Shown: positions 25,180 through 33,130 of the stretch, in pieces
How the letters are laid out: each line of letters starts with the position of its first letter
How positions within the stretch are numbered: the stretch's first letter is position 1
Source: CAYLTX01 sp046545675
GTDB lineage: Bacteria > Myxococcota_A > Bradymonadia > Bradymonadales > Bradymonadaceae
DNA length: 45,685 nucleotides
Direction of reading: 5' to 3'
Assembly (NCBI GenBank): GCA_046545675.1
Contig: JBKGZI010000004.1
Span: 1 to 45,685, forward strand
Position numbers and translations under genes: made by a program
The notes under the pieces: generated by a model
What the model was told of the DNA's origin: nothing
Seen by the model: only the letters and a program-made list of their open reading frames with translations
Database searches by the model: none

Positions 25180-25193
25180 ATCTATCGATAGAT
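25180..25193. promoter_or_regulatory. 14-bp palindrome upstream of the exonuclease gene
   Basis: ATCTATCGATAGAT is a perfect palindrome inside an AT-rich patch, 25 bp before the ATG at 25218. In such a GC-rich window this stands out and could be an operator or promoter core; there is no direct evidence. Confidence 0.3.
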
Positions 25194-25217
25194 ATTTAGC
25201 GACACGAGGCGGCTTGC

Positions 25218-25973
25218 ATGGCCGACTGGCCCGAAAGATGGATGGACCTGCCCCTGGCGGTCATCGATGTCGAGACGACCGGCCTGGACAGCGAAACCGA
25301 TCGCATCATCGAGATCGGCATCATTCGCTTCGAGGGTGGCGAGGTCGTCGACAGCTACGGCCAACTCATCGACCCGAAGTGCGAGGTCCCCGAAGAGGTC
25401 GTCGAATTGACGGGCATCAAACCCGAAGATCTCGAGGGCAAGCCTCATTTCGAGGACGTCGCCGACGAGGTGTTGAGTCAGCTCCAAGGCGTGGGCATCG
25501 TCGCCTACAACTTGAGCTTCGACAAAGGATTCGTCGCCGCCGAGTTGGCCCGCTGCGGCCTTCAATGGCCGGCCGAGGCGCCCACGCTCGACCCGCTGAT
25601 CTTCGCTCGCCAATTCTATAAAAACCTGCGCCGCAAGAATCTGGGCACCATCGCCGACAAGCTCGACATTCCGCTCGAGGAGGCCCACCGGGCCACCCAC
25701 GACGCGGAGGTCGCCGGCCATGTGCTCTTCAAATTCGCCGACCGGCTCCCGGAAAACCTCGACGACCTGCTGGTGCTCCAGGCCCAGTGGGAGAACGCCC
25801 AGGCCCAGGAGATGTCCGGCTGGCGCGGCCGACGCGACTCGTCGACCGACTCGCTGGCCGACGCGCTGGGCGAGAAGCCCATCGGCCTGGGCCCGGGGTA
25901 TATCTACGGCGACGAGGCCGACCCGCTGCGCGCGCTGTATACCACCGTGCCCGAGGCACGCGACCGCGATTGA
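25218..25973 (+). CDS. DnaQ-like 3'-5' exonuclease (DEDDh)
   Basis: The 251-residue protein has the three Exo motifs: DVETTGLDSETDRIIEIGIIRF (Exo I, residues 17-38), AYNLSFDKGFV (Exo II, near 97-107) and HRATHDAEVAGHVL (Exo III with His and Asp, near 157-170). It resembles the epsilon proofreading subunit of DNA polymerase III and stand-alone DEDDh nucleases that also remove mismatched ends or degrade RNA. The C-terminal 70 residues have no known motif and include a conserved-looking IGLGPGYIYGDEADPL. It begins a same-strand series (25218-30058). The polymerase-binding role is not certain. Confidence 0.9.
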   Translation: MADWPERWMDLPLAVIDVETTGLDSETDRIIEIGIIRFEGGEVVDSYGQLIDPKCEVPEEVVELTGIKPEDLEGKPHFEDVADEVLSQLQGVGIVAYNLSFDKGFVAAELARCGLQWPAEAPTLDPLIFARQFYKNLRRKNLGTIADKLDIPLEEAHRATHDAEVAGHVLFKFADRLPENLDDLLVLQAQWENAQAQEMSGWRGRRDSSTDSLADALGEKPIGLGPGYIYGDEADPLRALYTTVPEARDRD

Positions 25974-26044
25974 TCGATGCTCATAGACTTCTCACTCACC
26001 TTTGACCCGCGCGAGTGCTCGTTGCCGGACGCCTTATCTTTGCG

Positions 26045-27439
26045 ATGATTCAGATGGATATCTTCAAAAGCAGTTTCCAGCGCCTTCGCGAATTCTCCGC
26101 TTTCTTGCTTTTGGGCACCGTCGCCGCCTTGGTGTGGGCCAATCTGGATCCGGAGACCTATAAGGCGATCATGAACGACCGGCTCATCGCCCCGGAGGCG
26201 TTGGCTGCGATGCTCGACGCGGGTGGCTTCAGCGGGTTGGTCGGCCAGATCTACGAATTTCTCGCCCACATCTTGGTCCATGATCCGGCCACGCCCGGGG
26301 CCATCGCGGACTATCAAGCCCAACACCCGGACAGCTCTCCGGGGGTGTTCAGCTTTCACTTCTTCGTCAACGATCTCTTCATGGTCCTCTTCTTCGGCAT
26401 CGCCGGCAAAGAGGTCTCGGAGAGCTTCTTGCCCGGCGGCGCGCTGTCGAGCTTCAAGAAGGCGGCCATGCCCGCGATCGCCACCGCCGGAGGCGTGCTC
26501 GGTCCGATCGCCGTATTCTTCGCGCTGCACGCTGCGATGGGGCTGCACCCCGACGTCGCCAGCGCCGCCTGGGCCGTCCCCACCGCCACCGATATCGCCT
26601 ATTGCTGGCTATTCGCCGGCCTGATCTTCGGCCGCGCTCACCCGGCGGTGACCTTCCTTTTGGTGCTCGCCGTGCTCGACGACCTCATCGGCATGATGAT
26701 CATCGCGGTGTATTATACACCCGAAGTTCACGTCGAATGGCTCGGCCTATTGGTGCTCGGCGTCGTGCTCTGTGAAGTGATGCGCCGCTTGGGCGTCAGA
26801 AACTTCTGGCCGTACGTGATCATCGGCGGCACGCTGTCTTGGTTCGGCCTGCACAATACCGGCGTCCACGCCGCGTTGGCGTTGGTGCCGATCGTGCCGT
26901 TCATGCCCCACGCCGAGCGCGACGCCGGCCTCTTCGAGGCGGCCACCGACAGCGACCACCACGATGACACGATGAACCGATTCGAGCACTTCTTCGCTCC
27001 GATCGTCGACGTCGGCCTGCTGACCTTCGGTCTGGCCAACGCCGGCGTCGTCTTGAGCGGCGAGTCGTTCGCCGGCGGGGCGACCTGGGCGATCTTCGGC
27101 GCGCTGCTGTTGGGCAAGACCTTCGGCATCGCCGGCTTCTCCTGGATGGGCAGCAAGATGGGCCTGAATCTGCCCAAACCGATGACGCTACCTCAAACGC
27201 TGGTGCTCGGCGCTGTGGCCGGTATCGGCTTTACGGTGGCGCTGTTCGTGTCCACCGTCGCGCTCGGGTTGGCCGACGCACAGGGTTGGACCTATCTGAT
27301 CGAAAACCCCGAAGTCAGCGACATGCTCAAGCTCGGCGCGCTGCTCAGCTTCGCCGCCGGCCCGATCGCCTGGGTCATGGCGATCTTGATGAAGGTCGAG
27401 AAGATCCACGATGATACGAGTGTCGAGCGGGGGCATTGA
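26045..27439 (+). CDS. nhaA: Na+/H+ antiporter NhaA
   Basis: The 464-residue inner-membrane antiporter has about twelve hydrophobic segments. The ion-binding Asp pair is in LAVLDDLIGMM (near residue 219), and the conserved Asp in VPTATDIAYCW (near 184) precedes it, both as in E. coli NhaA. The loop GKEVSESFLPGGALSSFKKAAMP is also diagnostic. It uses the proton gradient to expel Na+, giving salt and alkali tolerance. It is longer than the E. coli protein because of a periplasmic insert (about residues 40-105). The start could be GTG 26015, ATG 26045 or ATG 26054; none has a good ribosome site. Confidence 0.93.
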   Translation: MIQMDIFKSSFQRLREFSAFLLLGTVAALVWANLDPETYKAIMNDRLIAPEALAAMLDAGGFSGLVGQIYEFLAHILVHDPATPGAIADYQAQHPDSSPGVFSFHFFVNDLFMVLFFGIAGKEVSESFLPGGALSSFKKAAMPAIATAGGVLGPIAVFFALHAAMGLHPDVASAAWAVPTATDIAYCWLFAGLIFGRAHPAVTFLLVLAVLDDLIGMMIIAVYYTPEVHVEWLGLLVLGVVLCEVMRRLGVRNFWPYVIIGGTLSWFGLHNTGVHAALALVPIVPFMPHAERDAGLFEAATDSDHHDDTMNRFEHFFAPIVDVGLLTFGLANAGVVLSGESFAGGATWAIFGALLLGKTFGIAGFSWMGSKMGLNLPKPMTLPQTLVLGAVAGIGFTVALFVSTVALGLADAQGWTYLIENPEVSDMLKLGALLSFAAGPIAWVMAILMKVEKIHDDTSVERGH

Positions 27440-27448
27440 TAGGCCACC

Positions 27449-28093
27449 ATGACCGACCACTCCACAGACCCCATCGAGCTCGACGCCACCCTGGTGGGCA
27501 CCGAGACCTACCAGCCCGCCTGGGGTGGCCTGGTCAAGCCCATCGAGGGGCTGGCCGGCTTTTTGCCGTCGCATCGCGACACCAAAAAGGGGCGATCGAC
27601 CGCCAAGCAGATCCGCATCGTCATCATGGTGCTGGGCCTGGCCGTGCTGATCTCTGGCGGCACTCTGCCGCTTATCTTCATCGGCGCGGCGATCATGGCC
27701 TCGGCGATTATCCTGCCCATGTCCGAGGTCAATAAGCGCGCGCTGATCAGCCGGATTCGCCGATTGCGCTCGCGACGAACGCGCCAGACGCAGGCCCCCG
27801 GCAAGCTCGTCCACGACGGCAAGCGGCTGATTTTGCGCGAGGACGGCAAGAAGCTGCGCCGCGTGCTCGTCGACCGCGGCGAGCACCGCCTGGAGCTGCG
27901 CCGGCTGGGCGATACGCCCTGTCTGGGCGTGATTCCGCCCTCCGGTCGCAAAGCCGACTCCATCTGGATCTGCTCCCCCCAACACGGCTCGGTGCCCGAA
28001 GAGTCCACCGAAATCGCCGCATCCGACGTTGACATCTGGGTACATCTCCCCCCAAATGAGTGGGAGACGATCTACCGAGCACTGAACGAATAG
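27449..28093 (+). CDS. membrane protein of unknown function
   Basis: The 214-residue protein has a soluble N-terminus, two adjacent hydrophobic helices (about residues 57-92), then a basic stretch (SRIRRLRSRRTRQT) and a soluble alpha/beta C-terminal half with RLILREDGKKLRRVLVD and DVDIWVHLPPNEWETIYRALNE. No family recognised. It starts 9 bp after nhaA and ends 3 bp before the helicase gene, so it is probably co-transcribed with both. Confidence 0.75.
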   Translation: MTDHSTDPIELDATLVGTETYQPAWGGLVKPIEGLAGFLPSHRDTKKGRSTAKQIRIVIMVLGLAVLISGGTLPLIFIGAAIMASAIILPMSEVNKRALISRIRRLRSRRTRQTQAPGKLVHDGKRLILREDGKKLRRVLVDRGEHRLELRRLGDTPCLGVIPPSGRKADSIWICSPQHGSVPEESTEIAASDVDIWVHLPPNEWETIYRALNE

Positions 28094-28096
28094 CCA

Positions 28097-30058
28097 GTGA
28101 CGCACACTATCGACGACATTTTCGGCCCGGACGGACTGTTCAGCCGCGCGCATGCGAAATACGAGCACCGCGAGCAGCAGGTCGCCATGGCCAGCGCGGT
28201 CGACGACGCGCTGGCCAAACGCCGGCCGCTGATCGTCGAGGCGGCCACCGGCACCGGCAAGACGCTGGCCTACCTGGTGCCCGCGCTGCTGTCGCGCAAA
28301 CGCGTGGTCGTCAGCACCGGCACCAAGGCGCTTCAGGGCCAGCTCTTCGAAAAAGATCTGCCGTTTTTGCAGGAGCATTGGCACCGACCTTTCCAGACCG
28401 TCCAGCTCAAGGGCCGGCGCAATTATCTATGCCTGCAGCGCTTCGACGAGATGCGCCACAACCCGCGTTTTCGCAACCGCGAGGACGCCAAATATTGGCC
28501 GCGGATCATGAGCTGGGCGACCCAGACCTCCACCGGCGACCGCGCCGAGATCGAGGGGCTCCCCGACGACTACGCCGCCTGGAGCGATCTATCGGTCGGC
28601 TCGGAGGGGTGCCTGGGCAGCAAATGCCCGCACTTCGACGATTGCTTCATCTTCGACGCCCGCGAGCGCGCCCAGGAGGCCGACATCGTGGTGGTCAACC
28701 ACCACCTCTTCTTCGCCGACCTGTCGCTTCGCGACATCGGCTTCGGCGAGATCTTGCCCGAATACGACGCGGTCATCTTCGACGAGGCCCATCACCTCGA
28801 GGACGTGGCCACATCCTACTTCGGGCTGCAGGTCTCCAATTATCGCTTCAAGGAGCTCATCGGCGATATCCGCCGCACCCTCGACGGCGAAGAGATCGAC
28901 GACGTCGACGTCGACGCGGCGATTGGCGAGCTCTCGACGGTCTATACGGACTTCTTCAACCTCGTCTCTTTCGGGCTCTACGACGGGCGCTACGCGCTCG
29001 AGAAGGTCCTCGACGGCTCGCAATCCGAAAAGATCGCCGAGGCGCAGATCCAGGTCAAAGACGCCCTGAGTGAGCTGCACAAGGCCGTTGCCACGCTCTC
29101 GGAGCTCGGCGAGGCGGGCGGGCGACTCGCCGATCGCTGCACTGAGATCAAGCTGAACCTGGCGACGATCATGGCTCGCCAGAAGAGCGAATTCGCCTAC
29201 CTCATCGAAAAGCGCGACCGCGGCGTCTTCTTGCAGGCCGCCCCGATCAACCTCTCCGACCTGCTGCGCACCAAGCTGCTGGACACCCACGACACACTTG
29301 TGTTCACCTCGGCGACGCTGGCGACCGGCGGCGACGTCGAATTCTTCAAAAAGCGCATGGGCATGAAGGACCCCGACCGCGCCGACTTCGAGGTCGACGA
29401 GCTCATCCTCGAGCCTGTCTTCGACTACGAAGATCAATGCGCGCTGTATATCCCGACAAAGCTGCCCGCGCCCAACTCGGACGATTTTTGCGACAACGTC
29501 GCGCTCATCGTCGAGTATCTGACCGACGTCACCCAGGGCCGCGCGTTCATCTTATTTACCAGCTACGCCAATATGAACGCGGTCTATGATCTCTTGGCCC
29601 CCACGCTCGAATTTCCGGTCTTGAAACAGGGAGAGGCGCCCAAATCCGAGCTGCTCGACCGCTTCCGCGCCGAGACCAACTCGGTGCTCTTCGCGACGAG
29701 CTCGTTCTGGGAGGGCGTCGACGTCGAGGGCGAGGCGTTGAGCCTGGTGGTCATCGACAAGCTGCCATTTGCCAACCCCAGCGACCCGCTCACCCGCGCC
29801 CGCCTCGACGACATCGAGGCCCGCGGCGGCAACTCCTTCCGCGACCTGTCGATGCCGTCGGCCGCGCTGACCCTCAAGCAGGGTTTCGGCCGGCTGATCC
29901 GCTCGCGCAGCGACATCGGCATCGTCGCCATCCTCGACTCGCGCATCGCCCACAAGCGCTACGGCAGCTATTTTCTGGAGACATTACCACCGGCCCCGGT
30001 GGCCTGGACGGCCCCGAGCGTGAAGCGGTGGTGGTACGGTAAGACTGCAGAGAGTTAG
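28097..30058 (+). CDS. DinG/YoaA-type ATP-dependent DNA helicase with Fe-S cluster
   Basis: The 653-residue superfamily 2 helicase (XPD/DinG group) unwinds DNA 5' to 3'. Walker A is AATGTGKTLAYLVP (near residues 53-66). Four Cys for a 4Fe-4S cluster are visible: one in YLCLQRF and three in GCLGSKCPHFDDCF (near 113 and 172-184). The DEAH box is VIFDEAHHLED (near 224). Motif V/VI are SSFWEGVDVEGEALSLVVIDKLPF and QGFGRLIRSRSDIG. The start is GTG at 28097, four bases after the previous stop. It likely acts in repair of stalled forks or R-loops. The 3' end runs directly into the GA/CT repeat element at 30047. Confidence 0.92.
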   Translation: MTHTIDDIFGPDGLFSRAHAKYEHREQQVAMASAVDDALAKRRPLIVEAATGTGKTLAYLVPALLSRKRVVVSTGTKALQGQLFEKDLPFLQEHWHRPFQTVQLKGRRNYLCLQRFDEMRHNPRFRNREDAKYWPRIMSWATQTSTGDRAEIEGLPDDYAAWSDLSVGSEGCLGSKCPHFDDCFIFDARERAQEADIVVVNHHLFFADLSLRDIGFGEILPEYDAVIFDEAHHLEDVATSYFGLQVSNYRFKELIGDIRRTLDGEEIDDVDVDAAIGELSTVYTDFFNLVSFGLYDGRYALEKVLDGSQSEKIAEAQIQVKDALSELHKAVATLSELGEAGGRLADRCTEIKLNLATIMARQKSEFAYLIEKRDRGVFLQAAPINLSDLLRTKLLDTHDTLVFTSATLATGGDVEFFKKRMGMKDPDRADFEVDELILEPVFDYEDQCALYIPTKLPAPNSDDFCDNVALIVEYLTDVTQGRAFILFTSYANMNAVYDLLAPTLEFPVLKQGEAPKSELLDRFRAETNSVLFATSSFWEGVDVEGEALSLVVIDKLPFANPSDPLTRARLDDIEARGGNSFRDLSMPSAALTLKQGFGRLIRSRSDIGIVAILDSRIAHKRYGSYFLETLPPAPVAWTAPSVKRWWYGKTAES

Positions 30059-30205
30059 ATAGTGAGAAAGTGAGAGAGTAAGAAAAGGCCTCGCCCCATT
30101 GAGCGTCGACGCTCGATCGAGAGCAGTTGCAGTATCTAACTCTCTCACTCTCTTACTTTCTCACTCTCTTATTTTCTCACTCTCTGCCTTTCTTACTCTC
30201 TGCTT
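30047..30205. repeat. GA/CT octamer palindromic element, copy 1
   Basis: A GA-rich left arm (from 30047, GCAGAGAGTTAGATAGTGAG and on), a centre with the 14-bp palindrome GAGCGTCGACGCTC (30101-30114), and a CT-rich right arm (30126-30205) whose units vary around ACTCTCTT with an 8-bp period. The arms are roughly complementary. It covers the last codons of the helicase gene and the 3' end of the facing gene at 30177. A related copy lies at 30930-31045. Confidence 0.85.
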
Positions 30206-30830
30206 TTTCGAGCCTCTGTCCGAGCCGCACGTCCAGATAAGCCCGCAAAAACTTCGGCTCCTCGATCAGCGAGCAGGCCACTAATTCGATCCACAGGGCG
30301 TCGCCCTTGTCGTGGGGCATGCGCTTGGGAAAGGCCTGGCGGGGCCAGACGATATTCTTGCTGCCGGGCACATAGACCTGCTGGTCGGCCTCGAGGGTCT
30401 CGAGGATCTCGAGGTCGTCGCCGCCGCGGCCGTACACGGCGCTCAGATCGGAGACCGCCAGACAGGCGTCGGCGGTCAGCTTGACCAGCGCGTCGGAGTC
30501 GTCGACGAAGATGGTCTCCTCGTAGACCACCTCGCCGGCCGCATTCCGGGCCACCAGGTGGGATTCGCCGCCGACGATCTCGACGCTGCGCGCCCCCTCG
30601 GAGTCGACCTCGACCGGCTCGCGGCCCTCGATCTCGACCTCGAGACTCTCCCCGCCCATATTGAGCAGATAGACCTCGCCGGAGCCGTACATGATCTGGC
30701 GGTAGCCAAACCAGCCGGCCCCCGAGATCTGGCCGACCACGCCGATGATCAGGATGCCAACGAGCACCACCGCACCGACGACGATCAGGCCGAGGTTGTC
30801 GCCATCATTTGGTTCTTCGAGTTCGGACAT
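30177..30830 (-). CDS. single-pass membrane protein of unknown function
   Basis: The 217-residue protein has an acidic N-terminus (MSELEEPNDGDN), one membrane helix (about residues 14-33), then an extracytoplasmic region rich in beta-strand patterns (VYLLNMGGESLEVEIEGREPVEVD). A later part has LTADACLAVSDLSAVYGRGGDDL and PRQAFPKRMPHDKGDALWIELVACSL. No family recognised. The last ten codons are made from the CT octamer repeat read on the other strand (EKAESKKGRE), so the repeat has either shaped or replaced the original C-terminus. The gene is bracketed by inverted copies of the repeat (30126-30149 and 30952-30975 are exact complements). Confidence 0.7.
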   Translation of the reverse strand: MSELEEPNDGDNLGLIVVGAVVLVGILIIGVVGQISGAGWFGYRQIMYGSGEVYLLNMGGESLEVEIEGREPVEVDSEGARSVEIVGGESHLVARNAAGEVVYEETIFVDDSDALVKLTADACLAVSDLSAVYGRGGDDLEILETLEADQQVYVPGSKNIVWPRQAFPKRMPHDKGDALWIELVACSLIEEPKFLRAYLDVRLGQRLEKAESKKGRE

Positions 30831-30929
30831 CGGATGAGCCGCAAGACTGCAGTTACTGACGTAGGACGGCGAGCGTATGTCACCTTTCTACGTGTAACAG
30901 CGCGAGCTGTCGAGAAATTGCGTGGGACA

Positions 30930-31045
30930 GCAGAGAGTTAGATAGTGAGAAAGTGAGAGAGTTAGATACTGCAACGGCTCTCCACCGACCGGTGGTGTCC
31001 AGTAGAAGAGTCTTACTTTCTCACTCTCTTACTATCTCACTCTCT
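30930..31045. repeat. GA/CT octamer palindromic element, copy 2
   Basis: The first 33 bases (30930-30962) are identical to 30047-30079 in the same orientation. The left arm continues through TTAGATACTGCAAC, a short CCACC...GGTGG stem, then a CT-rich right arm (31010-31045). Segment 30952-30975 is the exact reverse complement of 30126-30149, extending to about 31 bp with one mismatch. Confidence 0.85.
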
Positions 31046-31219
31046 CGCGCAACGCGCCGTTTCGTTGCGCGTAGTCAAAACCATCAAGCCCGCCGTGAGG
31101 ATGAACGCGGGTTTGGAGATGAGGAAGATCACCGCCATATCGGTCGGTGATAGCTCGATGAGCTTGTTGATGACGCCGAGATAGCTGGCGCTGAAGATAA
31201 ACGTCTCGATGAATTCCAT
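31037..31219 (-). CDS. possible small membrane protein
   Basis: A 60-residue frame beginning MEFIETFIFSASYLG has one strong hydrophobic stretch (MAVIFLISKPAFILTAGLMVL). An AGGCG seven bases upstream could serve as ribosome site. The C-terminal codons run into repeat copy 2. No homologue recognised. With no other gene in 30831-31388 this is the only coding candidate, and it could also be chance. Confidence 0.3.
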   Translation of the reverse strand: MEFIETFIFSASYLGVINKLIELSPTDMAVIFLISKPAFILTAGLMVLTTRNETARCARE

Positions 31220-31388
31220 CTCCGATCGCCTGGCCTCGAAGGAAATGGTGATTGCCCGGATGTGGCGCACATCTTGTCGTGCGGCCTACCGGTATAAGAT
31301 TGGCAGAAACTAGCCCGGTTTCAAATAGAGATATTTTGCGATAGACAACGACGGGCACAAATCAGGCCACTGAGCTGCGTATTGCCCC

Positions 31389-32237
31389 ATGAAAAAACAC
31401 ACCGACATCATCACCCGATTGCTGGCGCTATTCGCCTTCGGGTTGATCGTCTTTGGACAGACCAGCTGCCAGGAGCCGGTCGACGAAGACGAGGCCCTCA
31501 AGCGCCAGCTCGAACGGCAGAAGGCCGCTCAGGCGCCGCGTGCGGGGCTGAGCTTCGGCTACTACCACGAGCTCGAAGACATCGACGAGGGCGGCCCGGT
31601 GCGCGTGCAGACCGACGACAGCGCCCAGATCGAGATCACCGAGGCCCACCTGGTCGTCTCGGCGCTCGAGGCGCATCTTTGCGAGCCGGAGCTGGCCGGC
31701 CGGCTCTACGACGTGTTGGTACCCTCGGCCCACGCCCACGTGCCCAGCTCGGCGACGCGCCTGGGGATCCCGTTTGTCGAAGATCTCTTCGAGCGCTCTC
31801 GCGCCCGCGTCGTCGGCGAGATCGCCCCGCCGCTGGGCGAGTATTGCCGGCTGTATGCGGTGCTCTCGCCGGCCGACGACGACGTGCTCAACCTGGGCGC
31901 GCTCGACGTCGAGGAGATCGAGGGCAAAACGCTGCTGGTGCGCGGGCGCTGGCGGCCCCCCTCGAATGAAGAATCTGACGGCGAATGGCAGCCCTTCGAG
32001 GCCTCCTCGACCACCCGGCGCGTCGTCGAGCTCGACGCCATCGACCCCAATACCGGCCAGGCGCCCCTCGAGCTCGACGACCCCTCGCAGACCAAAATGC
32101 TCCTGCTCGACAAGACGGTCTCCCCGGCCCTCTTCGAAGGCATCGACCCGGAGTCACTTGGCGAAAGTCAGGCTGCCGACCACATCCTCGACCAAATCAG
32201 CGACGGGCTGCACATCCGCAGCTTCAAAAACAACTGA
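31389..32237 (+). CDS. lipoprotein of unknown function
   Basis: The 282-residue protein has a signal peptide with the lipobox GQTSC (Cys near residue 27). Mature part: charged linker, GLSFGYYHELEDIDEGG, then ITEAHLVVSALEAHLCEPEL and the His-rich VPSAHAHVPSSATRLGIPFVEDL, then PPLGEYCRLYAVLSPADDD. Two Cys and several His could bind a metal, but no family was identified. It starts in a clean gap behind repeat copy 2 and is 24 bp upstream of the DUF4261-like gene, same strand. Confidence 0.75.
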   Translation: MKKHTDIITRLLALFAFGLIVFGQTSCQEPVDEDEALKRQLERQKAAQAPRAGLSFGYYHELEDIDEGGPVRVQTDDSAQIEITEAHLVVSALEAHLCEPELAGRLYDVLVPSAHAHVPSSATRLGIPFVEDLFERSRARVVGEIAPPLGEYCRLYAVLSPADDDVLNLGALDVEEIEGKTLLVRGRWRPPSNEESDGEWQPFEASSTTRRVVELDAIDPNTGQAPLELDDPSQTKMLLLDKTVSPALFEGIDPESLGESQAADHILDQISDGLHIRSFKNN

Positions 32238-32261
32238 CTCACCGTCTTTTTCGGACATATC

Positions 32262-33038
32262 ATGACATACCAAGCCACACCCGATTCGTTTGTCGGCGTC
32301 GCCCCGGTCAGTTGGGGCCTGGAGAACGCCGATATGCTCACCGATCTGCACGAGCGTCACTGGCAGGAGGAGGCGACCTACGCCGTCGAGCCGGTCGACG
32401 AGGCCGACGTGCAGGCCCGCGGCACGGTCACCTTCGCCGACGGCGCCGAGGCGATGCTGCTGGTCGAGGAGCCGCTCGAGGAGCTGCACACGCTGGCCGG
32501 CACCAGCAAAGAGCCGTATACGCCCACCGAGGTCATCCAGCTCAAGCAGCATACGGCCAGTTGGCGTTTTGTGGTCAAAGGCGGCAAGCGCAAGGGGATC
32601 GTGCCGGCGCGCTACTTCGCGCGCATCGCCAGCACCATCGTGGAGGCCGGCGCCGCCGGCATCTTCATGCCGGGGTTGGTCACGCTGCACTCGCCGCGGT
32701 TCATCAAATTGGTCACCATGGACATCGACCAGACCCACAACCTGACCAATCTGTGCGTGCACGCCTGGCACCAGGACGAGTGGATGACCACCCGCGGGCT
32801 GACCGCCTTCGGCCTGCCCGAGCTGCAGACCCGCATCGACGCGGGCATGAACGCCGCCTACTTTCGCCTCATGGACGTGGCCACCTCGATGCTCTCCAAG
32901 GGCGGCGCCTTCCCGGCCGACGCCAAGCTGACCATCGGCGCGGGCTCATATCGGCTCACCGACGCACGCCAAGGCCCCGAAGATCAGCAAGTCCCCTTCT
33001 CGGGCACCTTCGGCGTGCAGACCATCGAGCCGGTCTAA
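32262..33038 (+). CDS. DUF4261-like protein
   Basis: This 258-residue soluble protein has no signal peptide. The pattern FARIASTIVEAGAAGIFMPGLVTLHSPRFIKLV (near residues 118-150), followed by NLTNLCVHAWHQDEWMTTRGLTAFGLPEL, resembles DUF4261 proteins, where a Gly-Ala-x-Gly-Ile turn, a His-Ser pair and a GL..FGLPE block recur. The biochemical role of this family is unknown. It lies between the lipoprotein and the large kinase, all on the plus strand; the 92-bp gap to the kinase gene leaves room for a separate promoter. Confidence 0.7.
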   Translation: MTYQATPDSFVGVAPVSWGLENADMLTDLHERHWQEEATYAVEPVDEADVQARGTVTFADGAEAMLLVEEPLEELHTLAGTSKEPYTPTEVIQLKQHTASWRFVVKGGKRKGIVPARYFARIASTIVEAGAAGIFMPGLVTLHSPRFIKLVTMDIDQTHNLTNLCVHAWHQDEWMTTRGLTAFGLPELQTRIDAGMNAAYFRLMDVATSMLSKGGAFPADAKLTIGAGSYRLTDARQGPEDQQVPFSGTFGVQTIEPV

Positions 33039-33130
33039 TGAGAAGACCCGTCTGAATCACGCTTGGCAAAAGCGCTCCGATCGCCGACCCTGTTCGCACT
33101 GCTCTTAGCGAGGCGTGGAGCCACCGAGAC

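Noticed and set aside
30047..31045. CRISPR array
   Set aside because: Repeats are 8-bp periodic, low complexity and palindromic, without spacers of constant length or cas genes.
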